Shown: positions 1 through 8,228, counted from the first letter of the stretch. The stretch: 8,588 nt of DNA from Candidatus Aminicenantota bacterium (GCA_020355945.1 CP070627.1:5443634-5452221); one strand, 5' to 3'. Program-made: numbers and translations. Notes: a model not told the origin generated them from the sequence alone.

Positions 1-68
1 AAACATTCTGCCTCCGGCGGCCAAAACCCTTTTTGAAAAAAGGGTTCTGGACTCCCAAAAACTTCTTA
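1..68 (-). repeat. Dispersed palindromic repeat, copy 1 (minus orientation)
   Basis: Read on the minus strand, this stretch matches the repeat at 8353-8428 in order: an AAGTTTTTG-type left end (about 55-63), GTCC, a GC/AT hairpin, then a GCCGGAGGCA right end (9-18 on the + strand), which is 9/10 identical to GCCGAAGGCA at 8411-8420. The hairpin occupies 21-50, with 10-base arms 21-30 and 41-50 (one mismatch, A24/C47), extended by T and A runs. The core CTTTTTGAAAAAA at 29-41 is the exact complement of 8386-8398. It lies upstream of the macroglobulin gene promoter region and could separate it from whatever precedes the window. Confidence 0.75.
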
Positions 69-198
69 TTATTCCCCGGATTCATACTATTTTCTGCTAT
101 TTTTCACAATACCTTCAAACTCTTTTCAACTATGAATCCTATTATTAAACCATGATGAATATAAAACACAAAATAAAACCAAATACGGAGGTTTACCA
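69..198 (+). promoter_or_regulatory. AT-rich leader and presumed promoter region of the macroglobulin-pbpC operon
   Basis: These 130 bases between the repeat and the first start codon are strongly AT-rich and carry no open reading frame of note. The operon promoter should lie here if transcription starts inside the window. Possible -10 boxes are TATTAT (140-145) and TATAAA (160-165). Neither has a convincing -35 at 16-18 bases: TTCAAA at 114-119 is 20 bases from the first. No operator palindrome or riboswitch-like structure was recognised, so the exact promoter is unassigned. Confidence 0.35.
187..192 (+). promoter_or_regulatory. Ribosome binding site of the macroglobulin gene
   Basis: GGAGGT sits 6 bases upstream of the ATG at 199. 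It is a near-perfect anti-16S match at good spacing, which fixes 199 as the start rather than the later ATGs at codons 7 and 11. Confidence 0.9.
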
Positions 199-3100
199 AT
201 GAAACAAAAAAAAATCATGCCAAAACCAATGATCTCTTTTTTACTCATCCCCTATTTCTTCCTTTTCTTCGTATCCTGCGCCAGCAGAAACGAAAGAAAA
301 GTAGAAAAATTCCAGGCAGAATCCCAATGGTACCAGTATATCAGCGCACATACCTCAGGTACCATTTCAAAAAAATCAAAAATACGGGTGCTCTTTGTAA
401 ACAACATTGCCAAAAAAAACGAGCCAATTCCCAATGTCAACGAAATCCTGGAATTCACCCCAAAAATAAAAGGCAAAGCAGAATGGACCAACACCAGGGA
501 ACTTATTTTTACCCCGGAAAAATCTCTTTCCCCAGCCACCCAATACACTGCCACCCTGCACCTGGATAAAAAATTAGACCTGCCGGAAAGCATGAAAGAC
601 TTTTCTTTCAAATTTACCGTTATCCGCCAGGATTTTGAAATCCGGGTGGAGGGTCTTTCTTTTGAAAAAGACAACGATAAACACACCCAGGTATTGAAAG
701 GAAAACTGGTAACAGCAGACGCCGAAGACTGGTCTCTGGTGGAGAAAATCCTCATGGCCCGCCAGGAAGGAAAAAGACTCCATATTACCTGGAAACATAA
801 CCACAATGGAAAAACACATCAATTTACCGTTGAGAATATCCGGAGAAAAAAATCCCAATGCAAAGTCCTGTTGGAGTGGGATGGAAAGCCGATTGGTGTT
901 GACAGGAAAGGAAAACGCGGCATACCAGTGGCCCCGCTGAACCGGTTCAAAGTCCTGGAAACCCGACCAATACAGGGAAATCAACAATATATCACCGTAC
1001 GGTTCTCCGATCCCCTGGATAAAAACCAAAATCTTAACGGGCTCATCTGGATGAGCAATCACCAGGTACGACATACCATTGATGGAAATGTCGTAAAGGT
1101 GTATCTCTCTGCCTTTATGAACGGCCAGGTGAGCATCAACATCGAAAAGGGAATAAAAAACAGTTATGGCCATCCTCTTGGCCAGGCATCCTCCCACACG
1201 GTTGTGTTTGAAAATATACCCCCTGCGGTTCGTTTCGTGGGAAAAGGCGTCATATTACCGGAAAATGACCGGTTAACCGTACCCTTTGAAGCGGTAAACC
1301 TTCATTCGATACAGGTCACGGCTCTCCAGGTCTATACCAATAACATGGGTCAGTTCCTCCAGTTAAATAACCTTAAGGACTCAGAAGAGTTGAAACGGGT
1401 GGGACGCTACCTGTGGCGGAAAACCATTCCCCTCTCCCGGGACAGGGAAGTAACCGGGAAATGGTCCCGCTACAGCCTGGATGTAACGTCTTTATTTAAA
1501 GAGAACCCGGGCAGCCTGTTCAGGTTGGAACTCTCCTTTAACCGGGGAAACTCCACCTATCCCTGCGGCAGCAGTAATAACAATATACCCCCGGAAAAAG
1601 AAAGACCCTTTGTCAATGACGAGGATTATAAGAAAAAAGAACATTCCAACTGGGACTATTTCCAGGATTATTACGATTACAATTCCACGGCAAGCGATTG
1701 GCATCACCGCAGTGATCCCTGTTACGATGCCTACTATAACCCCCGGTATAACGCTAAAAAAGTAAGAAGCGCCAGGAATTTCATCGCTTCCAATATCGGG
1801 CTTGTTGCCAAACTGGGTGAAAGCAGTACTCTTTCCGTGGTCAGCACAGATATCCGTACTGCGCAGCCGCTGGCCGGCGCCACGATAACCGCTTACAATT
1901 TTCAAAACCAACCCATTGGCCAGGCTGCCAGCGACCAATCAGGATTTGCCAGGATAAACGTAACCGGCGTTCCCTTTTACGTCACCGCTGATACCAATAA
2001 CGATAGAGGTTATCTTAAAGTAAACAACAATACAGCCCTTCCCCTCAGCCATTTTGACGTGGGTGGGGAGAAAATCAAAAAGGGTATCAAAGGATACATC
2101 TATGGAGAACGAGGGGTATGGCGCCCGGGTGATACGCTCTACCTCACCTTTGTATTGCAAGACACAAAAAAGACTCTTCCTGAAAACCACCCGGTGATGA
2201 TGGAGGTCTACAATCCCAAAGGCCAGTTGGTTAAGACAACTTCCCCGGAAAAATCAGTAAACAACTTTCATACCTTTAAGATTGCCACGGATGAATCGGC
2301 ATTAACCGGTAATTGGAAAGCCAGGGTCCTGGTGGGGGGGCTGGTTTTCGATAAGATAGTCAAGGTTGAAACCGTGGTGCCTAACCGCTTGAAGATCAAT
2401 CTTGATTTTGGTAAAAAAATGCTGATCATGAAGGAAATGCCGGTAAAGGCTACCCTGTTTAGCCAGTGGCTGCACGGGGCTGATGCCTCTCACCTGGAAT
2501 CTGAGGTAAAAGTCAGGTTCAGCAGTATTCCCACCCGGTTCCCCCGGTTCCGGGACTATGACTTTGATGACCCGGCCAGGAAATTTGCCGGTGGGGACCA
2601 GGATATTTTTAAAGGAAAACTGGACGAAAAAGGCCGGGCAGCGTTTGATTTCAATCTTAACGTGGAAAAGAACAGCCCGGGCATGCTCAAGGCCTCTTTT
2701 GAATCCCGGGTCTTTGAAGAGGGAGGCGGTTTCAGCGTGGACCAGGTGGCTGTCCCGTTTCATCCTTATGACGCTTATGTGGGCATCAAAACACCTAAAG
2801 GTGATGAAACCAGGGGCATGCTCCTGACCGATAAAGTTCATACCGTGAATATTGCCACTGTAGACCCAAAGGGAAACCCGGTATCCAGGGACAAGATCGA
2901 AGTGTGTTTATACAAAATCCATTGGAAGTGGTGGTGGGACAAATCCGGCGACTCCCTGGCCCAATATGCATCAGCTTCCAGTGCCAGTGCCCTGGAAAAA
3001 GGCGTGATTTCCACCAAAGAGGGCAGCGGAGAATGGAAATTCGAGGTCAAATACCCCAGTTGGGGCCGTTACTTGATCAGGGCCTGCGATCCGGCCAGCG

Positions 3101-5778
3101 GTCATTGTACTGGCAAGATCGTTTACATTGATTGGCCGGGATGGGCGGGAAGAGCCAGGGAAGAGAAGGGCCTGGGCGCAACCCGCCTCAATTTTACCTC
3201 TGATAAATCCACCTACAAAGTCGGTGAAACCGCTGTCATTTACCTACCCAATGCCGCCCAGGGCAGGGCATTGGTAAGCCTGGAAAACGGTACGGAAGTT
3301 ATCGAACAGGGGTGGGTGGAAACCCGGAAAGGGGAAAACCGGTTTAAAATCCAGCTTACCAAAAGCATGTGTCCCAACATCTACGTTCATGTTACCCTGG
3401 TCCAACCCCATGCCGATAAGAAAAATGATAACCCCATCCGTCTTTATGGTGTCATACCCATTATGGTGGATGATCCTGACACGCGGCTGCAGCCCGTGAT
3501 CCGGACCGCGGCAGAGTTCCGTCCCAAAGAAACCATCCGCTTAAATATCAGTGAGAAAAAGGGAAAACCAATGACTTATACGTTAGCCATCGTGGATGAA
3601 GGACTGCTGGGGCTGACCCGTTATAAAACCCCTGATCTCAGGCAGGAGTTTTATAAGCGGGAAGCACTGGGGGTTAAAACCTGGGACCTGTTTGATGATG
3701 TGGTGGGAGCCTATGGGGGTGAATTGGAACGGATACTGGCTATAGGGGGAGATGGAACGGCCCGTGAGGAAAAACCAAAAAAGAAAAGACGCTTTCCCCC
3801 GGTAGTGATATTTAAAGGCCCCTTTTACCTGGACCAAGGTAAAACCGCTGAACATGACATTAAGCTGCCTCAATACATCGGGGCGGTCCGGGTAATGGTG
3901 GCAGCCGGCCATGAAGGGGCTTATGGCGCTGATGAAAAAACTGTCCCGGTTAAACAAGACCTGATGCTCCTTTCCAGTCTGCCGCGAGTTTTACGACCTG
4001 ATGAAGAACTCCACATCCCGGTTTCCGTGTTTGTGATGAATCCCGCCGTACAAAAAGTACAGGTAAAAATAGACGCCAGCGATATCTTTGCCGTGCCTGG
4101 AGATAAAATTAAAACAGTAACATTTACCAAACCCGGGGATGAAATCGCGTTTTTCAAGTTGAAAACCAAACGCCGGGTGGGCCAGGGCAGGATAACCATT
4201 ACCGCTGTCAGCAAAACATTCAAGGCAGAAGAAGAAACCCATATTGCGGTCATGAATCCCAATCCCGGGACAATCAAATTGACTAAACTATCCATTGAAC
4301 CCGGGGAGAGCCGGAGAGAACAGATCAAGCCCTTTGGTCTTAAAAACACCAACCGCGTCACTGTGGAGTTTTCTGTTTTACCGCCAATAAACCTTGAGGG
4401 GCGATTGAATTACCTGGTCAGGTTTCCTCATGGGTGTCTTGAGCAAACCCTTTCCAAAATATTCCCGCAGCTTTATCTTTCTGCTTTGGTGAAATTAACG
4501 GAAACCCAGAAGAAAAAGATCGAGCACCACGTACGAGTGGCCATAGACAAGCTCAGGTTTTATCAAATCTCTTCAGGTGGATTTTCTTATTGGCCCTGTG
4601 GAGGACATCGGGCCCATGACTGGGCCACCAATTATGCGGGTCATTTTCTTTTGGAAGCTCGGCAAATGGGTTATTATATACCGGATTCCATGCTGTCCCG
4701 CTGGCTCAATTTCCAGGAATCAGCGGCCAACTCCTGGACTTCAGGAAGTAGAAGTTCCCGGCTTACCCAGGCCTTCAGGCTTTATACGCTGGCCTTAGCC
4801 CGGCAGCCTGATTTAGGGGCCATGAACCGCTTACGGGAATCCGGGAATCTTGAATCTGCTGCCGCTCTTCAACTGGCAGCCGCCTTTAGCCAGGTGGGAC
4901 AGGACCACGCTGCGGAGACCTTGTTGAAAACATACCACATTAAAATTAATCCTTATCGCGAACATTCCGGTACTTTTGGCTCTGCTGTCAGGGATAAAGC
5001 CCTTATCTTGAGAATTCTCACCCAAATGGGGAGAATAAAGCTCAGTCAAGAAATTGCCAATGAAATTGCCGATGTCCTGGGCAGCGATAAGCGGCTCAAC
5101 ACCCAGGAAACTGCCTATGCCTTGATGGCGTTGGCTGCTTTTCATCGCGTTACTTCGGGCAGGGAAAAATTTCACTTCCGGTTGGCACAAGGAGACGCTC
5201 AACCGGTCAGTTATTCTTCTGACACCCCGATATTTAAAAAGACCCTGGAGAGCTTTCCTTTCCCCGGGGGCACTGTCATCGAGATAAAAAATCCAAACGC
5301 CGTTACTCTTTTCGCTGTGGTGTACAATGAAGGCGTCCCGCCGGCAGGAGAAGAACAGGAATCCGCGGACAGGCTGGGAATGAGCATCCACTATTACGAT
5401 ACCAATAATAACATCATTGATGTGTCTAAAATCCAGCAGGGAAAAGATTTAATCGCAGAGATAAAAATTTCCAATCCCACCAGGCAAAGTTATGAAAATA
5501 TCGTTCTCAATCATATATTTCCGTCGGGTTGGCAGATTCACAATCCGCGTTTTGACAGGGAAGGCGATTACAATTCGGGAAGTGACTACCAGGATATCAG
5601 GGATGACCGGGTTTATACCTATTTCAGTCTTCCTTCCCGGGGCAAAAAGACCTTCCGGGTATTACTGAATGCCTCTTACAGCGGGAGGTATTATCTCCCG
5701 GGTGTGATTGCGGAAGCCATGTACGATGCCGGTATTCATGCCAAAGTCAAAGGAACATGGGTGGAAGTGGTAAAATGA
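199..5778 (+). CDS. Bacterial alpha-2-macroglobulin family lipoprotein (YfhM-type)
   Basis: This is a large periplasmic protease trap. After cleavage of its bait region by a protease, a thioester is exposed and cross-links the protease. Residues 1-27 form a lipoprotein signal: KQKK, a hydrophobic stretch at 12-25, then VSC with Cys27 as the lipidated residue (Phe at -3 is atypical). Macroglobulin-like beta domains follow. A Tyr/Asp/Asn-rich segment with Cys456 and Cys508 comes next, then the family signature GYIYGERGVWRPGD (632-645), WKWWWD (909-914) and AIVDEG (1130-1135). A basic stretch KPKKKRR (1192-1198) is the likely bait or linker. The thioester motif CLEQ is at 1413-1416 within FPHGCLEQ, followed by an alpha-helical thioester domain with TQET (1635-1638). 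DIRDDRVY (1799-1806) lies in the C-terminal domain. At 1859 residues it is somewhat longer than E. coli YfhM (about 1650). It overlaps pbpC by 4 bases. No frameshift is seen. Confidence 0.95.
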   Translation: MKQKKIMPKPMISFLLIPYFFLFFVSCASRNERKVEKFQAESQWYQYISAHTSGTISKKSKIRVLFVNNIAKKNEPIPNVNEILEFTPKIKGKAEWTNTRELIFTPEKSLSPATQYTATLHLDKKLDLPESMKDFSFKFTVIRQDFEIRVEGLSFEKDNDKHTQVLKGKLVTADAEDWSLVEKILMARQEGKRLHITWKHNHNGKTHQFTVENIRRKKSQCKVLLEWDGKPIGVDRKGKRGIPVAPLNRFKVLETRPIQGNQQYITVRFSDPLDKNQNLNGLIWMSNHQVRHTIDGNVVKVYLSAFMNGQVSINIEKGIKNSYGHPLGQASSHTVVFENIPPAVRFVGKGVILPENDRLTVPFEAVNLHSIQVTALQVYTNNMGQFLQLNNLKDSEELKRVGRYLWRKTIPLSRDREVTGKWSRYSLDVTSLFKENPGSLFRLELSFNRGNSTYPCGSSNNNIPPEKERPFVNDEDYKKKEHSNWDYFQDYYDYNSTASDWHHRSDPCYDAYYNPRYNAKKVRSARNFIASNIGLVAKLGESSTLSVVSTDIRTAQPLAGATITAYNFQNQPIGQAASDQSGFARINVTGVPFYVTADTNNDRGYLKVNNNTALPLSHFDVGGEKIKKGIKGYIYGERGVWRPGDTLYLTFVLQDTKKTLPENHPVMMEVYNPKGQLVKTTSPEKSVNNFHTFKIATDESALTGNWKARVLVGGLVFDKIVKVETVVPNRLKINLDFGKKMLIMKEMPVKATLFSQWLHGADASHLESEVKVRFSSIPTRFPRFRDYDFDDPARKFAGGDQDIFKGKLDEKGRAAFDFNLNVEKNSPGMLKASFESRVFEEGGGFSVDQVAVPFHPYDAYVGIKTPKGDETRGMLLTDKVHTVNIATVDPKGNPVSRDKIEVCLYKIHWKWWWDKSGDSLAQYASASSASALEKGVISTKEGSGEWKFEVKYPSWGRYLIRACDPASGHCTGKIVYIDWPGWAGRAREEKGLGATRLNFTSDKSTYKVGETAVIYLPNAAQGRALVSLENGTEVIEQGWVETRKGENRFKIQLTKSMCPNIYVHVTLVQPHADKKNDNPIRLYGVIPIMVDDPDTRLQPVIRTAAEFRPKETIRLNISEKKGKPMTYTLAIVDEGLLGLTRYKTPDLRQEFYKREALGVKTWDLFDDVVGAYGGELERILAIGGDGTAREEKPKKKRRFPPVVIFKGPFYLDQGKTAEHDIKLPQYIGAVRVMVAAGHEGAYGADEKTVPVKQDLMLLSSLPRVLRPDEELHIPVSVFVMNPAVQKVQVKIDASDIFAVPGDKIKTVTFTKPGDEIAFFKLKTKRRVGQGRITITAVSKTFKAEEETHIAVMNPNPGTIKLTKLSIEPGESRREQIKPFGLKNTNRVTVEFSVLPPINLEGRLNYLVRFPHGCLEQTLSKIFPQLYLSALVKLTETQKKKIEHHVRVAIDKLRFYQISSGGFSYWPCGGHRAHDWATNYAGHFLLEARQMGYYIPDSMLSRWLNFQESAANSWTSGSRSSRLTQAFRLYTLALARQPDLGAMNRLRESGNLESAAALQLAAAFSQVGQDHAAETLLKTYHIKINPYREHSGTFGSAVRDKALILRILTQMGRIKLSQEIANEIADVLGSDKRLNTQETAYALMALAAFHRVTSGREKFHFRLAQGDAQPVSYSSDTPIFKKTLESFPFPGGTVIEIKNPNAVTLFAVVYNEGVPPAGEEQESADRLGMSIHYYDTNNNIIDVSKIQQGKDLIAEIKISNPTRQSYENIVLNHIFPSGWQIHNPRFDREGDYNSGSDYQDIRDDRVYTYFSLPSRGKKTFRVLLNASYSGRYYLPGVIAEAMYDAGIHAKVKGTWVEVVK
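5763..5767 (+). promoter_or_regulatory. Ribosome binding site deciding the pbpC start
   Basis: GGAAG lies 7 bases before the ATG at 5775, inside the last codons of the macroglobulin gene. The upstream in-frame ATG at 5757 has only AAAGGAA (5749-5755) one base away, too close to work. The 5775 start also gives the ATGA overlap typical of translational coupling, so it is preferred. Confidence 0.6.
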
Positions 5779-8228
5779 CTAAGAAAATAAAAAAGATAAA
5801 ACTTTCTTCCCGGCGAAAGAAGCAGTTGATATTGGGGCTGTTGGTTTTGGTGGTGGGATTCTACCTGTTCTGGAATTCGCTGCCGGCAGAGTTGTTCAAG
5901 GACCCGCTGTCCGCGGCTCTTTTAAGCCGGGACGGGCACCTGTTGGGTGCCTGCATTGCAGAAGACCAGCAGTGGCGGTTTCCTTCTTTTGGAAAAGTCC
6001 CGGAGAAATACTGCCAGGCTTTGATCCATTTCGAGGATAAACGATTTTACCAACATCCGGGAGTTGACCCGTTGGCAATGGTGCGGGCCATGTTTCTTTA
6101 TATCAAATCAGGAAAACCAATCAGCGGCGGCAGTACAATCACCATGCAGGTTATGCGGCTTTCAGGGAAGAAGAGGAAGCGGACGATTTTGGATAAAGTA
6201 AAAGAGATGATCCAGGCTTTGCGATTGGAAATGAAATATTCCAAAGAGGAAATCCTGGCTCTTTATGCGGCCAATGCACCGTTTGGAGGGAATATTGTCG
6301 GTTTGGAAGCAGCCTCGTGGTTTTATTTTGGCCGCAGTGCCGGGGAACTCAGTTGGGCAGAGAGTGCGTTGTTGGCTGTTCTGCCCAACAGCCCCGCCCT
6401 GATCCACCCGGGAAAGAACCGGAAAATTCTTATGAAAAAGAGGAACCGTTTGTTGAAGAAATTAAAAGAAAAGGGAGTAATCAGTGAGCTTGAGTATTCG
6501 TTGGCGATACAAGAGCCGCTGCCCGGGGACAAGATGGCCTTGCCCCGACTGGCACCTCACCTGATGAACACCCTGATGGACCAGTACCGAGAGAAAGGTC
6601 TAAGGCTTTTTCAAACCACCCTGGATAAAGAAATACAAAAGCATGTCACTGCGATATGTGAACAACATTCGGAAAAATTGAAATTAAGGGACATTAAGAA
6701 TGCGGCTGCCATTGTTATTGATAACCGTTCCGCCGAAGTGGTGGCTTATGTTGGCAATACTGGTCTTGGCATGAAGCAGGATCATGGGCAGGAGGTAGAT
6801 ATTATCCGGAGTTCCCGCAGTACCGGCAGCATTTTGAAACCGCTTTTGTATGCGGCCATGTTGGAGAGTGGAGAGATTGCTCCCACTACGCTGATACCGG
6901 ACATTCCCACCCAGTATGATGGTTTTATGCCGGACAACTATGACCGGCAGTATCGTGGAGCGGTCCCGGCCAGGAAAGCATTGGCCCAGTCATTGAACAT
7001 CCCGGCGGTACGAATGCTTCGTCAATATGGTGTGCATCGGTTTTACGACTTTTTAAAAAAGTGTGGTATGACCACTTTGCATCGACCTGCTGATGACTAT
7101 GGTCTTACGCTTATCTTAGGAGGAGCGGAAGCCAAACTTTATGATGTGGCCTGCATCTATTCAAAATTAGCCCAACAGGCTGACCCGGATAAAAAAATTG
7201 TTACTCCAATAAGAATATTAAGCAGTAAGTTTCAAGGCAAAAGTCACCAAACAACCCCCAATGAAAAGTTTTTGCAGGGGGGGGCTGGCAGCCCCAACCT
7301 ATTAAGGGGGGACGGTTTTCTCGAAAAGAGCCCCCCTGGCACAGGTGCTGCATATTTGACTTTAGAGGCGCTTTTAGAGGTGGTTCGTCCGGGGCTTGAG
7401 GGTTATTGGAAGAATTTCAGTTCTTCTAAGAAAATCGCCTGGAAAACAGGGACCAGTTACGGGTTTCGGGATGCATGGGCTGTCGGGGTGACGCCGCGGT
7501 ATACGGTTGGCGTATGGGTCGGAAATGCGGATGGAGAAGGGAAACCCGGGCTTACCGGGATTTCGGCGGCTGCGCCTGTTCTTTTTGATATTTTTAATTT
7601 TTTAGACAATGAAGGTGATGGCTGGTTTGAAAAATCTTACCTCTCTTTTAAGCCGTTGAAGCTTTGCAAAAAATCCGGTTGTCTTGCTTCTGAATTATGC
7701 GAAGCGGAAACTGTTTTAGTCCCGGTGGAAAGTCATTTTTCCAGGGTATGTCCTTATCATCACCGGGTTCATCTTGACAGCCAGGGGATATACCGGGTGG
7801 ACAGCCGGTGTGAATCCATCAGGGATATGCGGCACCAGGTATGGTTTACTTTGCCGCCTATCCAGGAGTTTTATTATCAAAAGCATCATCCCGGGTATAA
7901 GATGCTTCCTCCTTTTCGCTGTGATTGCAAAAAAGTAATGCAGCAGGAGGAAGTTGGGGTAATGAGCCTGGAATATCCTTCCCGGGGGGCCAGTATATAC
8001 ATCCCGGTTGATCTTGACGGCACCATGAGTCAGGCTGTATTTCGGGCGGTTCATCGCAGCCCGGATACAGTGATTTACTGGCATATAGACGATCGATTTG
8101 TTGGAGAGACTGCAGTGTTTCACCAATTGGCAGTCAACCCGGGTGCGGGTGAGCATCGCTTAATACTGGTAGATGAGCATGGTAACCGTTTAGAGAGGAG
8201 ATTCAGGGTATTGAGCAAAACAAATTAA
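5775..8228 (+). CDS. pbpC: Penicillin-binding protein 1C, bifunctional peptidoglycan glycosyltransferase/transpeptidase
   Basis: This inner-membrane enzyme polymerises lipid II and carries a transpeptidase fold. The product is 817 residues from the 5775 start (823 from 5757). A Lys/Arg-rich cytoplasmic tail (2-16) precedes one membrane segment (18-33). The GT51 domain shows EDKRFYQHPGVD with catalytic Glu87, GGSTITMQ (118-125), KVKE (141-144) and the PBP1C-type NAPFGGN (167-173). The transpeptidase domain shows SILK with nucleophile Ser352, SLN (406-408) and KTGT (557-560). A Cys-rich stretch with seven cysteines (631-718), including VCPYHHRVHLD, is typical of PBP1C. The C-terminus from about 729 resembles the BiPBP_C domain. 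It is longer than E. coli PbpC (about 770), partly because residues about 496-524 are encoded by an inserted palindromic repeat. Its position after the macroglobulin gene matches the conserved yfhM-pbpC pair. All catalytic residues are present despite the insertion. Confidence 0.95.
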   Translation: MTKKIKKIKLSSRRKKQLILGLLVLVVGFYLFWNSLPAELFKDPLSAALLSRDGHLLGACIAEDQQWRFPSFGKVPEKYCQALIHFEDKRFYQHPGVDPLAMVRAMFLYIKSGKPISGGSTITMQVMRLSGKKRKRTILDKVKEMIQALRLEMKYSKEEILALYAANAPFGGNIVGLEAASWFYFGRSAGELSWAESALLAVLPNSPALIHPGKNRKILMKKRNRLLKKLKEKGVISELEYSLAIQEPLPGDKMALPRLAPHLMNTLMDQYREKGLRLFQTTLDKEIQKHVTAICEQHSEKLKLRDIKNAAAIVIDNRSAEVVAYVGNTGLGMKQDHGQEVDIIRSSRSTGSILKPLLYAAMLESGEIAPTTLIPDIPTQYDGFMPDNYDRQYRGAVPARKALAQSLNIPAVRMLRQYGVHRFYDFLKKCGMTTLHRPADDYGLTLILGGAEAKLYDVACIYSKLAQQADPDKKIVTPIRILSSKFQGKSHQTTPNEKFLQGGAGSPNLLRGDGFLEKSPPGTGAAYLTLEALLEVVRPGLEGYWKNFSSSKKIAWKTGTSYGFRDAWAVGVTPRYTVGVWVGNADGEGKPGLTGISAAAPVLFDIFNFLDNEGDGWFEKSYLSFKPLKLCKKSGCLASELCEAETVLVPVESHFSRVCPYHHRVHLDSQGIYRVDSRCESIRDMRHQVWFTLPPIQEFYYQKHHPGYKMLPPFRCDCKKVMQQEEVGVMSLEYPSRGASIYIPVDLDGTMSQAVFRAVHRSPDTVIYWHIDDRFVGETAVFHQLAVNPGAGEHRLILVDEHGNRLERRFRVLSKTN
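7262..7349 (+). repeat. Dispersed palindromic repeat, copy 2, inserted in frame within pbpC
   Basis: The left end AAAAGTTTTTGCAGGGG (7264-7280) matches 8357-8373 at 16 of 17 bases. The right part, TCGAAAAGAGCCCCCCTGG followed by GGCACAGGTGCT (7338-7349), matches TCAAAAAGCGCCCCCTGG and GGCACAGTGCT of copy 3. Two perfect hairpins are visible: GGGGCT/AGCCCC (7281-7295) and AGGGGGG/CCCCCCT (7305-7311 with 7331-7337), the latter enclosing TTTTC/GAAAA. Compared with copy 3 it has extra bases in the middle (about 7287-7304) and lacks the TTGCCGAA segment. It encodes about residues 496-524 of PBP1C, rich in Gly, Pro and Ser, directly before the conserved AAYLTLEAL helix. Confidence 0.8.

Noticed and set aside
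2334..2340. G7 run in the macroglobulin gene as a phase-variation tract
   Set aside because: It is short, encodes a plausible VGGL in a conserved domain and is not associated with the repeat. There is nothing to separate it from chance.
252..5391. Many open frames of 60-207 codons on the minus strand and in other frames across the macroglobulin gene
   Set aside because: They overlap a single long gene with recognisable family motifs along its whole length, have no recognisable products and no convincing start signals. They are shadows.
5757..5777. Start of pbpC at 5757 (six extra residues, MGGSGK)
   Set aside because: The ribosome binding sequence is only one base from this ATG. The 5775 start has GGAAG at good spacing and forms ATGA.
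7255..7350. Frameshift or sequencing error in the G-rich stretch of pbpC
   Set aside because: The reading frame stays open across it and conserved PBP1C sequence resumes in the same frame, so the run length as given is consistent with an intact gene.
5896..8156. Open frames of 60-146 codons antisense to pbpC
   Set aside because: The sense strand has all PBP1C motifs in one uninterrupted frame, and the antisense translations show no recognisable domain.
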